From 'Nostoc azollae' 0708 (GTDB taxonomy: Bacteria; Cyanobacteriota; Cyanobacteriia; Cyanobacteriales; Nostocaceae): a stretch of 64,000 bases of DNA. Positions 27,948 through 39,014 of the stretch are shown piece after piece. A program made the translations under genes and the position numbers. The stretch is from the NCBI RefSeq assembly GCF_000196515.1, contig NC_014248.1:5088001-5152000 (forward strand). Reading direction: 5' to 3'. The notes beneath the pieces are model-generated. The model made no database searches, was not told where the DNA came from, and saw only the letters and a list, made by a program, of their open reading frames with translations. The first letter of the stretch is position 1; every line of letters begins with the position of its first letter.

Positions 27948-29067
27948 ATGATCAATTTAGACCAAATCACTGTTATTGTACCTACTTTACCCCCTGCTAT
28001 TGATGGAGTAGGAGACTATGGGCTAAATTTAGATGAACAAATGCGTCAAGATTTTAGTGTAATTACTGAGTTGTTGATTGGGGATGCAAATTGGTCTGGA
28101 CAAGATTTCATAGAAGGATTTCCTGTTAAGCAGGTAGGGAATCAGTCCCAGACTGATTTGTTAGAATCATTTTCGTTAGAATCATTACTTTATGATCAGA
28201 ATTGAGAACAAACTGTACTGTTGCATGATGTTGGTTATGGTTATGCAAGGAGAGGTTGTCCGGTTTCGTTGGTGGCTGGTTTATAAAAGTTGTGAAAAGG
28301 GGCAAATAATCGCCGTTTCGTGAGTGACTATGTTCCATGGAATTTATGCTTTTGGGGCGATTTGGACTAGTCAGTTTTAGACATCACCACTACAAAGAAA
28401 TTTAGCAGCGCGTTTGGTAATACAGTGATCGCTGTATTACCAGGAAACAAGGATATGCTGAGATTATTAGTAACTTCAGCAAAGGAAAACACTCTGATAT
28501 TCCCGCTTTACCAGTTTTTTCTAATGTGGGTGAACCAGAATATCTCACCCCGTTATCAGAACGTTCTCGGTGTTTAGTAGTATTTAGTGGTGGTGGATCC
28601 CGTTCTCGGGTTTATCAAAAATCGCAATTAGCATTACAGCGGACTTGTGATGAATTGGAAATTGAGGAAATATATTAGATATTCGATCTCCTCTGGATTT
28701 TAAAATTTTCCCAATTAATAATATTCCCGTTACTTGCTTAGGAATTAAGTCCGCTTCAGAAATCAGCAGTATATTATCAACTTCCCTGGTCAGCTTTTTT
28801 AATTACCCGTTGGAATATTTGACAAAATCAACAATATTTGCTGCTTACTGCGCTCACAAATTTTTGCCTATAGGTATATGGTATGAAGGACAAAACTTAG
28901 ACGGTTTGGTAGCAGGAAAAAATTACTGGTTGGGAGACAGGTATCAACAGAAAATGAATATATCAGATGGAGACATAGTAGCGGATAATGCTTATAAGTG
29001 GTATGAAAAGCATAATTTATCAGCGCAAGCTCATACTTTTATGAAGTACATCTGCTTTCAGCAATAA
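27948..29067 (+). pseudogene. Decayed glycosyltransferase (group 1-like)
   Basis: The N-terminus reads TVIVPTLPPAIDGVGDYGLNL, the donor-sugar glycine loop of GT-B enzymes, and stays open to the TGA at 28203. Pieces in other frames continue with HDVGYGYARRGCPV, HSDIPALPVFSNVGEPEYL, SRCLVVFSGGGSRSRVYQKS and finally YLTKSTIFAAYCAHKFLPIG (28813 on). At least six frameshifts or stops break it. It probably made an exopolysaccharide or envelope sugar chain; the acceptor is unknown. Confidence 0.7.
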
Positions 29068-29181
29068 TCTCAAATCTGTTCCAATTTCCCTTTTCTGTGT
29101 TACAAGCCTACATAAGTAATAGGTTTCGATAGAATGGTGAATAGACTTAAAATAGATGATACTGATTCAGCGTAATTCCCC

Positions 29182-30543
29182 ATGACCATGAACCGCCGCT
29201 ACCACATTACTACCTTTGGTTGCCAAATGAATAAAGCCGATTCAGAGCGCATGGCTGGCATATTAGAGAAAATGGGCTTTGAATGGTCAGAAGATCCCAA
29301 TGATGCAAATGTGATTCTCTATAATACTTGTACAATTCGGGAGAATGCGGAGCAGAAAGTTTATTCTTACTTGGGTAGACAAGCAAAACGTAAACATGAA
29401 CGGCCTGATTTAACTTTAGTCGTTGCTGGTTGTGTTGCCCAACAAGAAGGTGAGGCACTATTGCGGCGTGTGCCAGAATTAGATTTGGTGATGGGTCCTC
29501 AACACGCTAACCGCCTCGAAGATTTGCTGGAGTCTGTTTTTGATGGGAACCAAGTTGTGGCGACTGAGGAAGTGCATATTCTAGAAGATATCACCCAACC
29601 GCGTCGGGATAGTCAGGTGACAGCTTGGGTAAATGTGATTTATGGTTGTAATGAGCGTTGTACTTATTGTGTAGTTCCCAACGTGCGTGGTGTGGAACAA
29701 TCTCGGACACCGACAGCTATTCGCGCCGAAATGGAAGAATTAGGCAGAAAGGGTTATAAGGAAGTTACTCTGTTGGGTCAAAATATTGATGCTTATGGCA
29801 GAGATTTACCAGGAACAACTCCTGAAGGTCGTCATCTGCATACCTTGACAGATTTACTTTATTATGTTCATGATGTGCCTGGTATTGAAAGGCTCAGGTT
29901 TGCTACTAGCCATCCCCGTTATTTTACAGAAAGATTAATCAAAGCCTGTGCAGAGTTGCCAAAGGTGTGCGAACATTTCCATATTCCCTTCCAATCTGGG
30001 GATAATCAGATATTAAAGGGGATGTCACGGGGTTATACCCATGAGAAATATCGGCGAATTATTGATACTATTCGTCGTTATATGCCGGATGCGTCCATTA
30101 GTGGTGATGCAATTGTTGGTTTTCCGGGGGAGAGAGAGGAACAGTTTGAAAATACTCTGAAATTAGTGGATGATATTGGTTTTGATTTGTTAAATACCGC
30201 TGCTTATTCACCCCGTCCGGGAACACCTGCGGCTTTGTGGGATAATCAATTGAGTGAAGAAGTGAAGAGTGAGCGCTTGCAAAGATTAAATCATTTAGTT
30301 AACGTCAAAGCAGCAGAGCGATCACAACGTTATTTTGGACGAGTCGAAGAAGTCCTAGTAGAAGACCAAAACACCAAAGATAACACACAGGTGATGGGAC
30401 GCACAGGCGGAAACCGTCTGACCTTCTTCACAGGCGATATTAACGAACTCAAAGGGCAAATAGTCAAGGTGAAAATTACCGAAGTTCGCCCCTTTAGCTT
30501 GACTGGTGAACCTATAGGAGTACGGGAAGCGGTAACGATATGA
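29182..30543 (+). CDS. miaB: tRNA-2-methylthio-N6-dimethylallyladenosine synthase MiaB, 453 aa
   Basis: A radical-SAM methylthiotransferase that adds a methylthio group to i6A37 of tRNAs reading UNN codons. The N-terminal UPF0004 domain has cluster cysteines C14, C50 and C84. The radical-SAM cluster is C156, C160 and C163 in [13 protein letters not shown] domain forms the C-terminus (about 380-450). Length is normal. A second ATG two codons downstream is an alternative start. It lies 180 bases before aspS; both act in translation. Confidence 0.95.
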   Translation: MTMNRRYHITTFGCQMNKADSERMAGILEKMGFEWSEDPNDANVILYNTCTIRENAEQKVYSYLGRQAKRKHERPDLTLVVAGCVAQQEGEALLRRVPELDLVMGPQHANRLEDLLESVFDGNQVVATEEVHILEDITQPRRDSQVTAWVNVIYGCNERCTYCVVPNVRGVEQSRTPTAIRAEMEELGRKGYKEVTLLGQNIDAYGRDLPGTTPEGRHLHTLTDLLYYVHDVPGIERLRFATSHPRYFTERLIKACAELPKVCEHFHIPFQSGDNQILKGMSRGYTHEKYRRIIDTIRRYMPDASISGDAIVGFPGEREEQFENTLKLVDDIGFDLLNTAAYSPRPGTPAALWDNQLSEEVKSERLQRLNHLVNVKAAERSQRYFGRVEEVLVEDQNTKDNTQVMGRTGGNRLTFFTGDINELKGQIVKVKITEVRPFSLTGEPIGVREAVTI

Positions 30544-30723
30544 GGGCATGGGGCATTGGGCATTGGGAAAAATTCTATCCTGCCTTCTGCCTCCTGCCTC
30601 CTGACTCCTAAAAAGATGATTTTTCTTGACCCAAAATGACTAGAATTAGTATTGATGCTGGATAATGGGAAAGCCTTGACATTTATTCACCCATCTAGCC
30701 CAGAAAAAAACGAACTAATCACT

Positions 30724-32511
30724 ATGCGAACTCACTATTGCGGCGAACTCCGAAAAGAGCATATTGGAGAAACTGTTACCTTGTACGGTTGGGTAGACCG
30801 TCGCCGCGATCATGGGGGCGTGATATTCTTAGATTTACGCGATCGCTCAGGCATTGTTCAAATCGTCAGCGATCCTCAACGCACCCGAGAATCCTACGAA
30901 GCAGCCAACGCCATACGCAATGAATACGTTGTAGAAATTACTGGTAGAGTAACCCAACGTCCCGCAGAATCCCTGAATCCCCGCATCCCTACCGGTGAAT
31001 TAGAAATATACGCCGATAAAATTGAACTCCTCAACGCTGTTCGCAAACAGTTACCTTTTCAGGTTTCCACCGCAGACATAGAAACAGTGCGGGAAGACTT
31101 GCGGTTAAAATATCGTTATTTAGACTTGCGAAGGGAACGCATGGCGCAGAATATGCAACTGCGTCACCAAGTCGTCAAAGCAATGCGTCGCTACTTGGAA
31201 GATACCGAAGGTTTCATCGAAATCGAAACACCAGTTCTCACCCGTTCCACCCCAGAAGGTGCACGAGATTATATCCTTCCCAGTCGCGTTAATGAAGGTG
31301 AATGGTTTGCCTTACCTCAATCACCACAACTATTTAAGCAAATATTGATGGTATCGGGCATGGATAGATACTATCAAATTGCGCGATGTTTCCGCGATGA
31401 GGACTTACGTGCAGACAGACAACCAGAGTTTACACAATTAGACATGGAAATGAGTTTCATGTCTGAAAATGAAATTATTGAACTCAACGAAAAATTAGTT
31501 TGTCACATTTTCAAAACAGTAAGAGAAATTGATTTACCTCATCCTTTTCCTCGTCTCACCTATAAAGAAGCGATGGATAAATATGGAAGTGATAAACCTG
31601 ATACCCGCTACGGTTTGCAATTAGTTGATGTTTCCGATGTTTTAAAAGATTCTCGGTTCAAAGTTTTTAACGATGCTATTTCCAAAGGCGGTATAGTTAA
31701 AATTCTTCCCATTCCCAACGGTAACGATGTAATTTCTAATGTTCGCATTAAACCCGGTGGAGACATTTTCAGAGAAGCAGCAGAAGCTGGTGCGAAGGGT
31801 TTAGCTTATATTCGCATTCGGGAAAATGGAGAAATTGACACTATTGGGGCAATTAAAGATAATTTAACACCAGAACAAAAAGAGGAAATTATCACCCGCA
31901 CAGGTGCAAAAGCAGGTCATTTATTATTGTTTGCAGCTGCTGATACTGGTACTGTAAATAAAACTTTAGATAGAATTCGCCAATTTGTAGCTAGAGAATT
32001 TAATTTAATTCCACCAGATAAAATTAACTTCCTCTGGATTACAGAATTTCCAATGTTTGAATGGAATGCTGAGCAAAAAGGGTTGGAAGCATTACACCAC
32101 CCATTTACAGCACCCCATCCTGATGATTTGCAAGACTTAAAAACCGCCCGCGCTCAAGCTTATGATTTGGTATTTAATGGGTTTGAAGTTGGTGGTGGAA
32201 GTCTGCGAATTTATAAGCGAGAAATTCAAGAACAAGTGTTTGAAGCTATTGGTTTATCAACAGAAGAAGCACAAAACAAATTTGGATTTTTGTTAGAAGC
32301 TTTTGAATATGGTACACCTCCTCATGGTGGCATTGCTTACGGTGTAGATCGTTTGGTAATGTTGTTAGCAGAGGAAGAATCAATTCGTGATGTCATTGCT
32401 TTCCCGAAGACTCAACAAGCACGTTGTTTATTAACAGATGCACCTTCAGCTGTGGATACCAAGCAGTTGAAAGAACTGCACGTTGCTTCGACTTTTAAAC
32501 CAAAACTTTAA
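30724..32511 (+). CDS. aspS: Aspartyl-tRNA synthetase, 595 aa
   Basis: A class IIb synthetase of the long bacterial type. It has an N-terminal OB anticodon-binding domain starting [18 protein letters not shown], motif 1 around [20 protein letters not shown], and motif 2 [24 protein letters not shown] insertion lies at about 310-410, and motif 3 is [15 protein letters not shown] start at the ATG at 30724 because the family begins there; an upstream in-frame ATG adds 24 non-conserved residues. Cyanobacteria often use a non-discriminating AspRS together with GatCAB, which sequence reading alone cannot decide here. Confidence 0.96.
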   Translation: MRTHYCGELRKEHIGETVTLYGWVDRRRDHGGVIFLDLRDRSGIVQIVSDPQRTRESYEAANAIRNEYVVEITGRVTQRPAESLNPRIPTGELEIYADKIELLNAVRKQLPFQVSTADIETVREDLRLKYRYLDLRRERMAQNMQLRHQVVKAMRRYLEDTEGFIEIETPVLTRSTPEGARDYILPSRVNEGEWFALPQSPQLFKQILMVSGMDRYYQIARCFRDEDLRADRQPEFTQLDMEMSFMSENEIIELNEKLVCHIFKTVREIDLPHPFPRLTYKEAMDKYGSDKPDTRYGLQLVDVSDVLKDSRFKVFNDAISKGGIVKILPIPNGNDVISNVRIKPGGDIFREAAEAGAKGLAYIRIRENGEIDTIGAIKDNLTPEQKEEIITRTGAKAGHLLLFAAADTGTVNKTLDRIRQFVAREFNLIPPDKINFLWITEFPMFEWNAEQKGLEALHHPFTAPHPDDLQDLKTARAQAYDLVFNGFEVGGGSLRIYKREIQEQVFEAIGLSTEEAQNKFGFLLEAFEYGTPPHGGIAYGVDRLVMLLAEEESIRDVIAFPKTQQARCLLTDAPSAVDTKQLKELHVASTFKPKL

Positions 32512-32745
32512 GTAATTAAAACTAATTAAAACTTTTGTTATTCCCTCTCCTAAATTTTAGTAGGGGGTTTATTCTTGGTAGAAAAATGATTTATTTACCC
32601 AGACACGCAGAGGTACAGAGAAAAATGCAAGAGTATGGTTAAGGCTAATCATGTAACCTCTGTACTTTCTATTCCAGTGACAGTGTGTTCAACCAATCAA
32701 ACGTCTATTCATCAATTTTCGTCAGTTCATTCAACAACAAAAAAG

Positions 32746-35032
32746 ATGATCAATAAACCGAACTTCAAACCTGCTTACTCCGTTGAGATTATAGAACCAG
32801 AGCAAGTATTTTCTTATCCGAGAGAGAAACACCTTATTTAAGCGCTCGCCTTTCTTGTCGCATAGCTTCTTTACTACAAGAACACGATTATACCGTTGAT
32901 GAAATTATTAACATCATTCAACTAGAACTACTGTCAGAACAAAAACCTAATCAAGAAACCAGCGACTTTTTCCAAAGTATGATCAATCTCAGCATCCAGA
33001 CCCAGTATGCCCTATTCCAAATGGAACAAAAAGGCTATTTGCTAGAACAAGATGACTCACTACCCTCCCACTTAACCATCTTCTGTCATCATATCGATAT
33101 CACTCCCATAGTAGCTGCTTAACGACTGCAATCAGCCAAAGTTGCAGTCAAAGTCATTGGTTCTTTTCCTACCGAAGACTTCATCACCATCCTTTAATCC
33201 CTACATATTCAAGTAGCTGATACAGCAGATTTGAGAGTAGTCTTAACTGACGATTACCTACACCCTCAACTAGAAGAATTTAATCAACAAGCATTAAAGT
33301 CTCAATCTCCCTGGATGTTAGTCAATCCTCTTGGCACAAAAATATGGATAGGCCCTCTATTTCATCCCAAAAAAACTGGATGTTGGGAATGCCTTGCACA
33401 CCGCTTAGGAGATAATCGACCCGTTGAAAGGTTTATTCAAAAGTATAAAAATATTTCCAACCCTATTTCTTCTCCTCTAGGATTGCTAGCTTCCACAGTG
33501 TAAACAGCATTAGGAATGGTTGCTACAGAAGTTTTTAAGTGGATTATCCAAAACGGAAATCAACAATTAGAAGGAACTTTATTAACCTATGATGCCCTTA
33601 CCTTCCATACCCAAATCATATCCTCGTCAAGCGTCCCCAATGTCGCAGTTGTGGAGAGAAGACCAATGAATTGAATAACAAACCCTTACCAATTGTTTTA
33701 GGACACCGGAAGAAAAACTTTACCGCAGAGGGAGGACACCGTTATTGTTCACCCCAAGAAACTTTCAGAAAATATCAACATCATATTAGTCCCATTACAG
33801 GTAATGTTCGAGAACTGCAAAAAATATCAAGTCATGGGTTAAAGCATACCTACATAGCCAAGCAACCATCATTTTCTCAGCATCTTTGACGATTTAGACA
33901 GCTGAAGCCAAAATCTTGGAGGTAGAAGTGCAGGAAAAGGTAGGACTGATAGCCAAGCCAGAGCTAGCGGTTTCTGTGAAGCCATTGAAAGGTATTCTGG
34001 GGTATTTCAGGGAGATGAAATCAGACACAAAAGCAGTTACCAACAGATGGGGGACAAAGCAATTCACCCCAATACCTGTATGAACTTCAGCCCACAGCAA
34101 TACCAGAATCGAGAACAATGGAATACCGAGTCTAACGGTTGGTTCCAAAAAGTCCCAGAACCCTTTGATATAGAAAGAGAAATAGACTGGACACCAGTTG
34201 GTCTTTAACCCACCAAGAATTCAAGTATCTGCTAACAGCTTACTGCTATTATGGCTATTTCCCATCCCACGCACCAGACTGTTGGGCAGAGTCCAATGGA
34301 TGTGCCGCAGGTAATACCCTCGAAGGAGCTATTCTCCAAGGATTTATGGAAATAGTTGAGTGGGACTGTATACCATTGTGGTGGTATAATAGATTGCCAC
34401 AATCCCAAGTAGATTTAGGGAGTTTCAATGAGTGTTATTTCTAAAACCTCAAAGAATATTACCAAAACCTTAACAGAGACTTGTGGGTATTAGATATTAC
34501 TAGGGACCTGAATATTGCCGCTGTCGCTGCTATTAGTCCCCACAGAGATCGAGAAGCAGAAGATATTATTTTAGGATATGGTGTCTATTTCGACCCGAAA
34601 ATTGCTATTAGTCGAGCTTTAACCGAAGTTAACCAAATTCTATCTAATGTTCTCAGGGCTACAGAGGATGATAACACTCAATATCCCCCATCTGCCGATT
34701 CCCTAGCTCTAGAATGGTGGAAATCTACGACTGTAGCAAATCAACCTTATCTGATTCCAGATCACCAGATCATCAGAGTGTCCCGAAAGTCTGTGCAGAT
34801 TATCCCCACATAGCCAGTGATGATCTTCTCAAAGAGATTAGGCTTTGTCAACAAATCGTTGAGCAAAATGGTTTGGAAATGCTAGTTCTAGATCAGACTC
34901 CTCCTGATATCGGACTGAGAGTAGCTAAGGTAATTGTGCCAGGAATGCGACATATGTGGAAACGCTTAGGTACAGGACGGCTTTATTATACTCCTGTCAA
35001 AATGGGTTGGTTGAAAGAGTCTCTGACTTAAG
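32746..35032 (+). pseudogene. Decayed TOMM cyclodehydratase, PatD/TruD-like YcaO fusion protein
   Basis: The intact ancestor (about 760 residues) would have installed thiazoline/oxazoline rings in a RiPP precursor. The RRE/E1-like part begins NFKPAYSVEIIEPEQVF and continues with VVLTDDYLHPQLEEFNQQAL and KTGCWECLAHRLG. The linker has RPQCRSCGE. The YcaO part has ASGFCEAIERYSGVFQGDE, DRE-like REIDWTPVWSLT, NTLEGAILQGFMEIVEWDC and VLDQTPPDIGLRVAKV, ending YYTPVKMGW. The order and motifs match cyanobactin PatD. Stops or frameshifts fall near 32839, 33119, 33196, 33501, 33670, 33890, 34205, 34442 and 34811. EWDC replaces the usual ERDC. A terminator follows. Confidence 0.85.
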
Positions 35033-35103
35033 ACCAGTTGAAGCCGTATCCGGTGTGGATCTAATTTAACCTGAGTTCAATATTATAACAAGCCACAAAG
35101 TTA

Positions 35104-35138
35104 GTCTTCGAGATCAGCTTTACCTCGGAGGCTTTTTG
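35104..35138 (+). terminator. Intrinsic terminator of the TOMM cyclodehydratase relic
   Basis: GTCTTCGAG (35104-35112) pairs with CTCGGAGGC (35124-35132) using two or three G-U pairs. Five T's follow at 35133-35137. Confidence 0.6.
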
Positions 35139-35150
35139 CATCTGCTATAC

Positions 35151-35180
35151 CTGAATTTAACTGAACTTAACTGAACTTAA
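35151..35180. repeat. Three tandem copies of a decamer
   Basis: CTGAATTTAA, CTGAACTTAA and CTGAACTTAA follow each other directly after the terminator, next to a T-run. There is no gene overlap. It may be simple slippage. Confidence 0.6.
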
Positions 35181-35450
35181 TTTTTTAATATTCCTGATTA
35201 TAACTCAACTCTTGAGTTGAAAAACCAAAGATACTATAGCAGTTCCGTTTTAGTTCTGAACTGAATCCTGGAAGCTAATCCTAAAGTTGATTCACATTTC
35301 ATTTAAAATTGCTGTATTAGTACCAGGACAGAATTAATTACATGTTAATTTTTATCAATTCTTTGCTATACAAAGACTTCAGCCCAGATTTTGTATGATT
35401 AATTAATTTTGTCCACTTACTTCAATAATCTCAGTCAAAAACCAAGATTC

Positions 35451-35567
35451 ATGATTTTGCCCAATAGTAATGCGTGGCAGAGAATTGCTTTGGGTCTTTT
35501 GATGGGAGGACAAGCATATCGTAAGATGGGAGAGGGTGAAAAATCTAAAACCAAACAACTAAGATAA
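35451..35567 (+). CDS. Possible small hypothetical protein, 38 aa, probably a remnant
   Basis: An ATG-started frame encodes a short protein with a central amphipathic stretch WQRIALGLLMGGQAYRKMG and a Lys-rich tail. It lies between the TOMM relic and the precursor-like relic. I do not recognise it. No strong ribosome-binding site is visible, and it may be a fragment of a larger lost gene. Confidence 0.25.
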   Translation: MILPNSNAWQRIALGLLMGGQAYRKMGEGEKSKTKQLR

Positions 35568-35673
35568 TAGTTCCATATATCTATGTAACATCAGGGTGAT
35601 TCATGTAGTTGTCATAAGCAACTACCTAATAATAATTTTGTTTTCTGTATCACTTGCTAGAATTTATAAGACC

Positions 35674-36183
35674 ATGATAAAGAACACAAAGTTCAGTCTT
35701 CTTTATGAAGATTGGAATAAGTTTATGTTGAGTAAATTCAACCATAACATAAATGAGCGACTGCTAGACGCTAATAATTTATTAGTATTAGGTGCAGCAA
35801 AATCTAGTTCCAAATCTACCATGACTCTTTTACAGAGCATGAATAAAAAAATGTCTCAGATAATTGCCAAATCATGAATTCCTGGAGGAGAAGAGATTAG
35901 AAAGGTCTTACTAAGTGGAGATTCCGACCAGATAAACAAACTTTTTGAAGATAACGGTGTAGCGATCGCCGAAATTATAGGAAAAGTGAATATTGTGGTT
36001 GAGTGGAATGACTTTGTTGGAAAATTACAATAAACAACCAATGGTAAATGGAATTTAGTAGTAGCATATCCTCTACATCTCTCTGATTTTAACCTCACAA
36101 ATGACCAGATTCAGGCATCGGTTGATGATAATGATGAGCAACATATTACTCCTACTGCTCCATATATTACCGCTACTTTCTAA
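35674..36183 (+). pseudogene. Decayed RiPP precursor-like gene with a nitrile-hydratase-type leader
   Basis: One frame runs from the ATG at 35674 to the TAA at 36181, interrupted by a TGA at 35875 and a TAA at 36031. With these read through, the 169-residue product has IIAKS(W)IPGGEEIRKVLLSG, DNGVAIAEIIGKVNIVVEW, WNLVVAYPLHLSDFNLT and NDQIQASVDD. It ends in a short Thr-rich tail, HITPTAPYITATF. The layout (IIAK-W, LLS, GV-I, V-VVE, L-L-VxxP, L-x-Q-x) resembles NHLP-type TOMM leaders, and the TGA falls where those have Trp. The leader is longer than usual and the GG cleavage motif is absent (DD instead). Its place beside a TOMM cyclodehydratase supports the reading; similarity is modest. Confidence 0.5.
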
Positions 36184-36535
36184 GCTCAAAACATATTTAC
36201 ATCATGCATGCTGAAGGAGTGGTAAAAATCTATCACAACCAGACTATACAAGCTTTCTTAAGGAAAAACTTTCAAGAATACAGATCAATCTCTGAGTTGA
36301 TTGATTAAATTTTCAATAAGCTCAACTTAGTTGACTGTATTCACTTTTCTAAAACTCTTTCATATATATACTGTTACCTCGTACAGTCTAATTATCACTC
36401 CTACAGCTATTTTAACAATAGAATCAACTTTGACAATTTACTCAACAAAATTAATTACATATTTGCTCTTCAGTAGGTATTTGTTAACTGTATACTTCAG
36501 TAGTTTCAAAGTAATATATATAGCAGAATCTCTTT
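36184..36535. other. AT-rich intergenic region
   Basis: I see no gene. Open frames here are low-complexity and rich in Ile, Leu, Tyr and Thr from AT-rich DNA. A promoter for the following fragment may be present but cannot be defined. Confidence 0.4.
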
Positions 36536-36776
36536 ATGTTGAATGGATATAAAATTATTGACGCAGATACCCATACTATTGAACCAGTTGACATCTGGAG
36601 AAAGTATCCAAATCCCTCATTTCAAGAGTTTGCACCTTCACCAGACTTAAAAATTAAAGGTGAAAATTTTTATCATAAAATCCCTAATCGATTTAGTAAC
36701 AAAGTATCTTTAGTCAATAACTTGGATTCAGGATTTCAAGTCAGAGCAATACAGCAAATGGGTATTGACTTATCAT
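36536..36776 (+). pseudogene. N-terminal fragment of an amidohydrolase-type gene, cut off by a MITE
   Basis: The first 80 codons read KIIDADTHTIEPVDIWRKY, the metal-binding DADTH-start of amidohydrolase-2-type enzymes, and go on to VRAIQQMGIDLS. The reading frame then enters a 172-bp MITE. The sequence beyond the MITE belongs to an unrelated ATPase gene, so the rest of the hydrolase is gone. Only one copy of the metal-binding motif remains. Confidence 0.6.
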
Positions 36777-36948
36777 TAGACCTCTTGCAGAATTGTTTCT
36801 GTCGTATGATAGAGAGTTGTAGATTTTATGTATTTTTGTTTGGTGTTCTTTGCGCTCGCTAATTTAAACATAACCCTGTAACTCTAATTTTTCGCTAAAA
36901 CAAAGAAAACCCCCACCATAACATAAAATTAATTCTACAAGAGGTCTA
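36777..36948. mobile_element. 172-bp MITE with 18-bp terminal inverted repeats
   Basis: The left end TAGACCTCTTGCAGAATT and the inverted right end TAGACCTCTTGTAGAATT differ at one of 18 positions. The interior is AT-rich and non-coding. It separates a truncated amidohydrolase fragment from a truncated ATPase relic. Confidence 0.8.
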
Positions 36949-38612
36949 TTGAATTACAAGTATTTAATCTACAAGATAGCCAGCCTTTAGTCAAGGGATT
37001 GATAGGAAAAATTAGCACCCCGGAAGCAATTTTAAAAGAAGTTATATATTGGACTAATGGACAACATTTTCCAACTCAAAAACTGTGTTGGTTAATAGTT
37101 AATTCTTACAATGAGAATACAGAATTTTGTCCTCCTCAAGAGTATGAGTAATCGTAGTGGGTGGAGCGAACTAGAGAGAATATAATTATCAAGAATTGGG
37201 AAAGTCAGGATGAACCAGAGCATTTAAGGATGATTCGCGAGCCCTTGCTTCGCAATACTCCAAAAAGCACACAATTATTGCAGCTATATAAGCGAATTAT
37301 ACTAGAGCGAAAAATCCCTGCTTACAATTCCCCTGAGTACCTAGAATTGCGTTTGTCGGGACTTGTGGCACAACACCAAGGAAGTTTAACGGTTAAGAAC
37401 CCAATCTATGGGAAAGTCTTTAGTTTAGATTGGGTAAATGACAATTTGACAAGGCAAATGTCTAATTACCAGATAGTTACCACTAATTCGGAGTTAAATA
37501 GGCTCAAAGACATCTCAGCAACCCTATCTTCATCCCATATTAGCCCCTATCCTCCTGGGGCTATAGAAAATATGGACAGTTACCTCAATTCTCCCTGTTA
37601 TCCAAGCGGTGCAGTTCCTCTCGATTCTCCTTTCTACATTGAACGAACTACGGTGGAAATACAAGTTTATGAAGAAATTAAAAAAGCCGGGTCTTTAGTG
37701 CGAACTAAAGCATCTAGGGAAATGGGTAAAACCTCTTTACTACTGAGAATTTTAAATTATTTCACTCACCAAGGCTACCGTACTGTTAGCTTAAATTTAG
37801 AACAAATTGATGACGTAATTTTGGACGATTTGAATCGCTTTTTGCGCTGGCTGTGTGCAAATATTACTCGTGAACTTCAGTTTGAATCAAAGTTAGAAGA
37901 CTATTGGGATGAAGATATCGGCAGCAAAATTAGTTGTTCTCCTTATTTTTGCAACCATATCTTAAAGCAAATTGATACTCCACTAGTTTTAGCGTTCGAT
38001 GAAGTCAATTATATTTTTGAACATCCTCATGTGGCAAAAGATGTTTTACCTTTGTTTCGTTCTTGGTATGAAGAAGGTAAGAGAGAACGAATTTGGCAAA
38101 AGTTAAGGTCGATTATAGTCCACTGAACTAAAATTTATGTCCCTCTTCAATTAAAACAATCGCCATTTAATGTAGGATTGCCAATAGAGTTAAGCAGTTT
38201 TAATCTAGAGCAGGCACAGCAGTTAGCTCAACGCTATGGACTCAAATGGACTGATTACCAGGAAGCTGGAGAATTGATGGCGATGCTGGAAGGACATCCA
38301 GCGTTAACACATACGGCTATTTATCATCTTAGTCGTGGGCAAATTAACTTTGCTCAATTTCTGAATACAGTAGCTACATCGAGTGGAATTTATTCTTCTC
38401 ATTTGCAATGTCATCAAGCAACATTGTAAGAAGACGCTGAATTAGCAAAAGCGTTAGATAGTGTCATCAATGCTCAAGAACTAAAATCATTAGATTCGAT
38501 CATGATTTATATACTGAGTACTATGGGGTTGATTAAACAGTTAAAAGATAAAGTAATACCAAGCTGTGAATTATATCGGCAGTATTTTGCATCCAGAAAC
38601 AGAAAATTATAA
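36949..38612 (+). pseudogene. Decayed AAA-like (AAA_35) ATPase protein
   Basis: The reading begins in mid-protein: FELQVFNLQDSQPLVKGLIGK, then VIYWTNGQHFPTQKLCWLIV, NIIIKNWESQDEPEHLRMIR and YLELRLSGLVAQHQGSLTV. This is the lid/winged-helix half of the AAA-like proteins common in filamentous cyanobacteria. After YPPGAIENMDSYL a second module follows, YPSGAVPLDSPFYIERT, with Walker A REMGKTSLL and Walker B LVLAFDEVNYIF. In-frame stops fall at about 37149, 37155, 38124 and 38427. These proteins usually carry sensor or effector domains and act in signalling or conflict; the 5' part that would tell is missing. Confidence 0.7.
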
Positions 38613-39014
38613 TATATAAGGAAACAGGGGAAAATCAAAAATCCCCTGTGAGCTTTGTCGGGGAATTAAAAATTAAAAATTCAAGATCATTGGGGCGTGC
38701 TGAAAAAGTTCTTAGTGGCGATTAGGAGTCAGAAGGAAGAAGGAAGAAGGAAGAACAGGAGGATTTAGAATCATATAGAATCTGAAAAAGTGTTTGAGTT
38801 TTCATAGTATCAAGGCGGATTTCCTGTATCTTATCAACCTTAAATAGCCCTTCAACTATTGATTTATCCAGGTTTTCCATTTATATGCCTTAACGCCACG
38901 CTACGCTATCAGCAAGCCCTAATTCAGTGGTGGCTTGCAATCATGAGTGGCATAGGGGAGTTTAAAATCCCCCCTCCTAGAAAGCTCTCTGCACAAGAGC
39001 CTCTTCGATCACCT
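38613..39014. other. Intergenic region with a heptanucleotide repeat
   Basis: At 38732-38755 GAAGGAA is repeated three times in tandem plus a partial unit. The rest looks like degenerate dispersed-repeat DNA, for example GGGGAGTTTAAAATCCCCCC near 38955. No gene is recognised. Confidence 0.5.

Noticed and set aside
32746-36183. Possible stop-codon recoding in the RiPP region (TGA at a Trp position)
   Set aside because: TAA and TAG stops and frameshifts occur in the same genes and intact genes nearby use TGA as a stop, so decay explains it.
36331-36552. A 73-codon plus-strand frame
   Set aside because: An Ile/Leu/Tyr/Thr-rich translation of AT-rich DNA without a plausible start.
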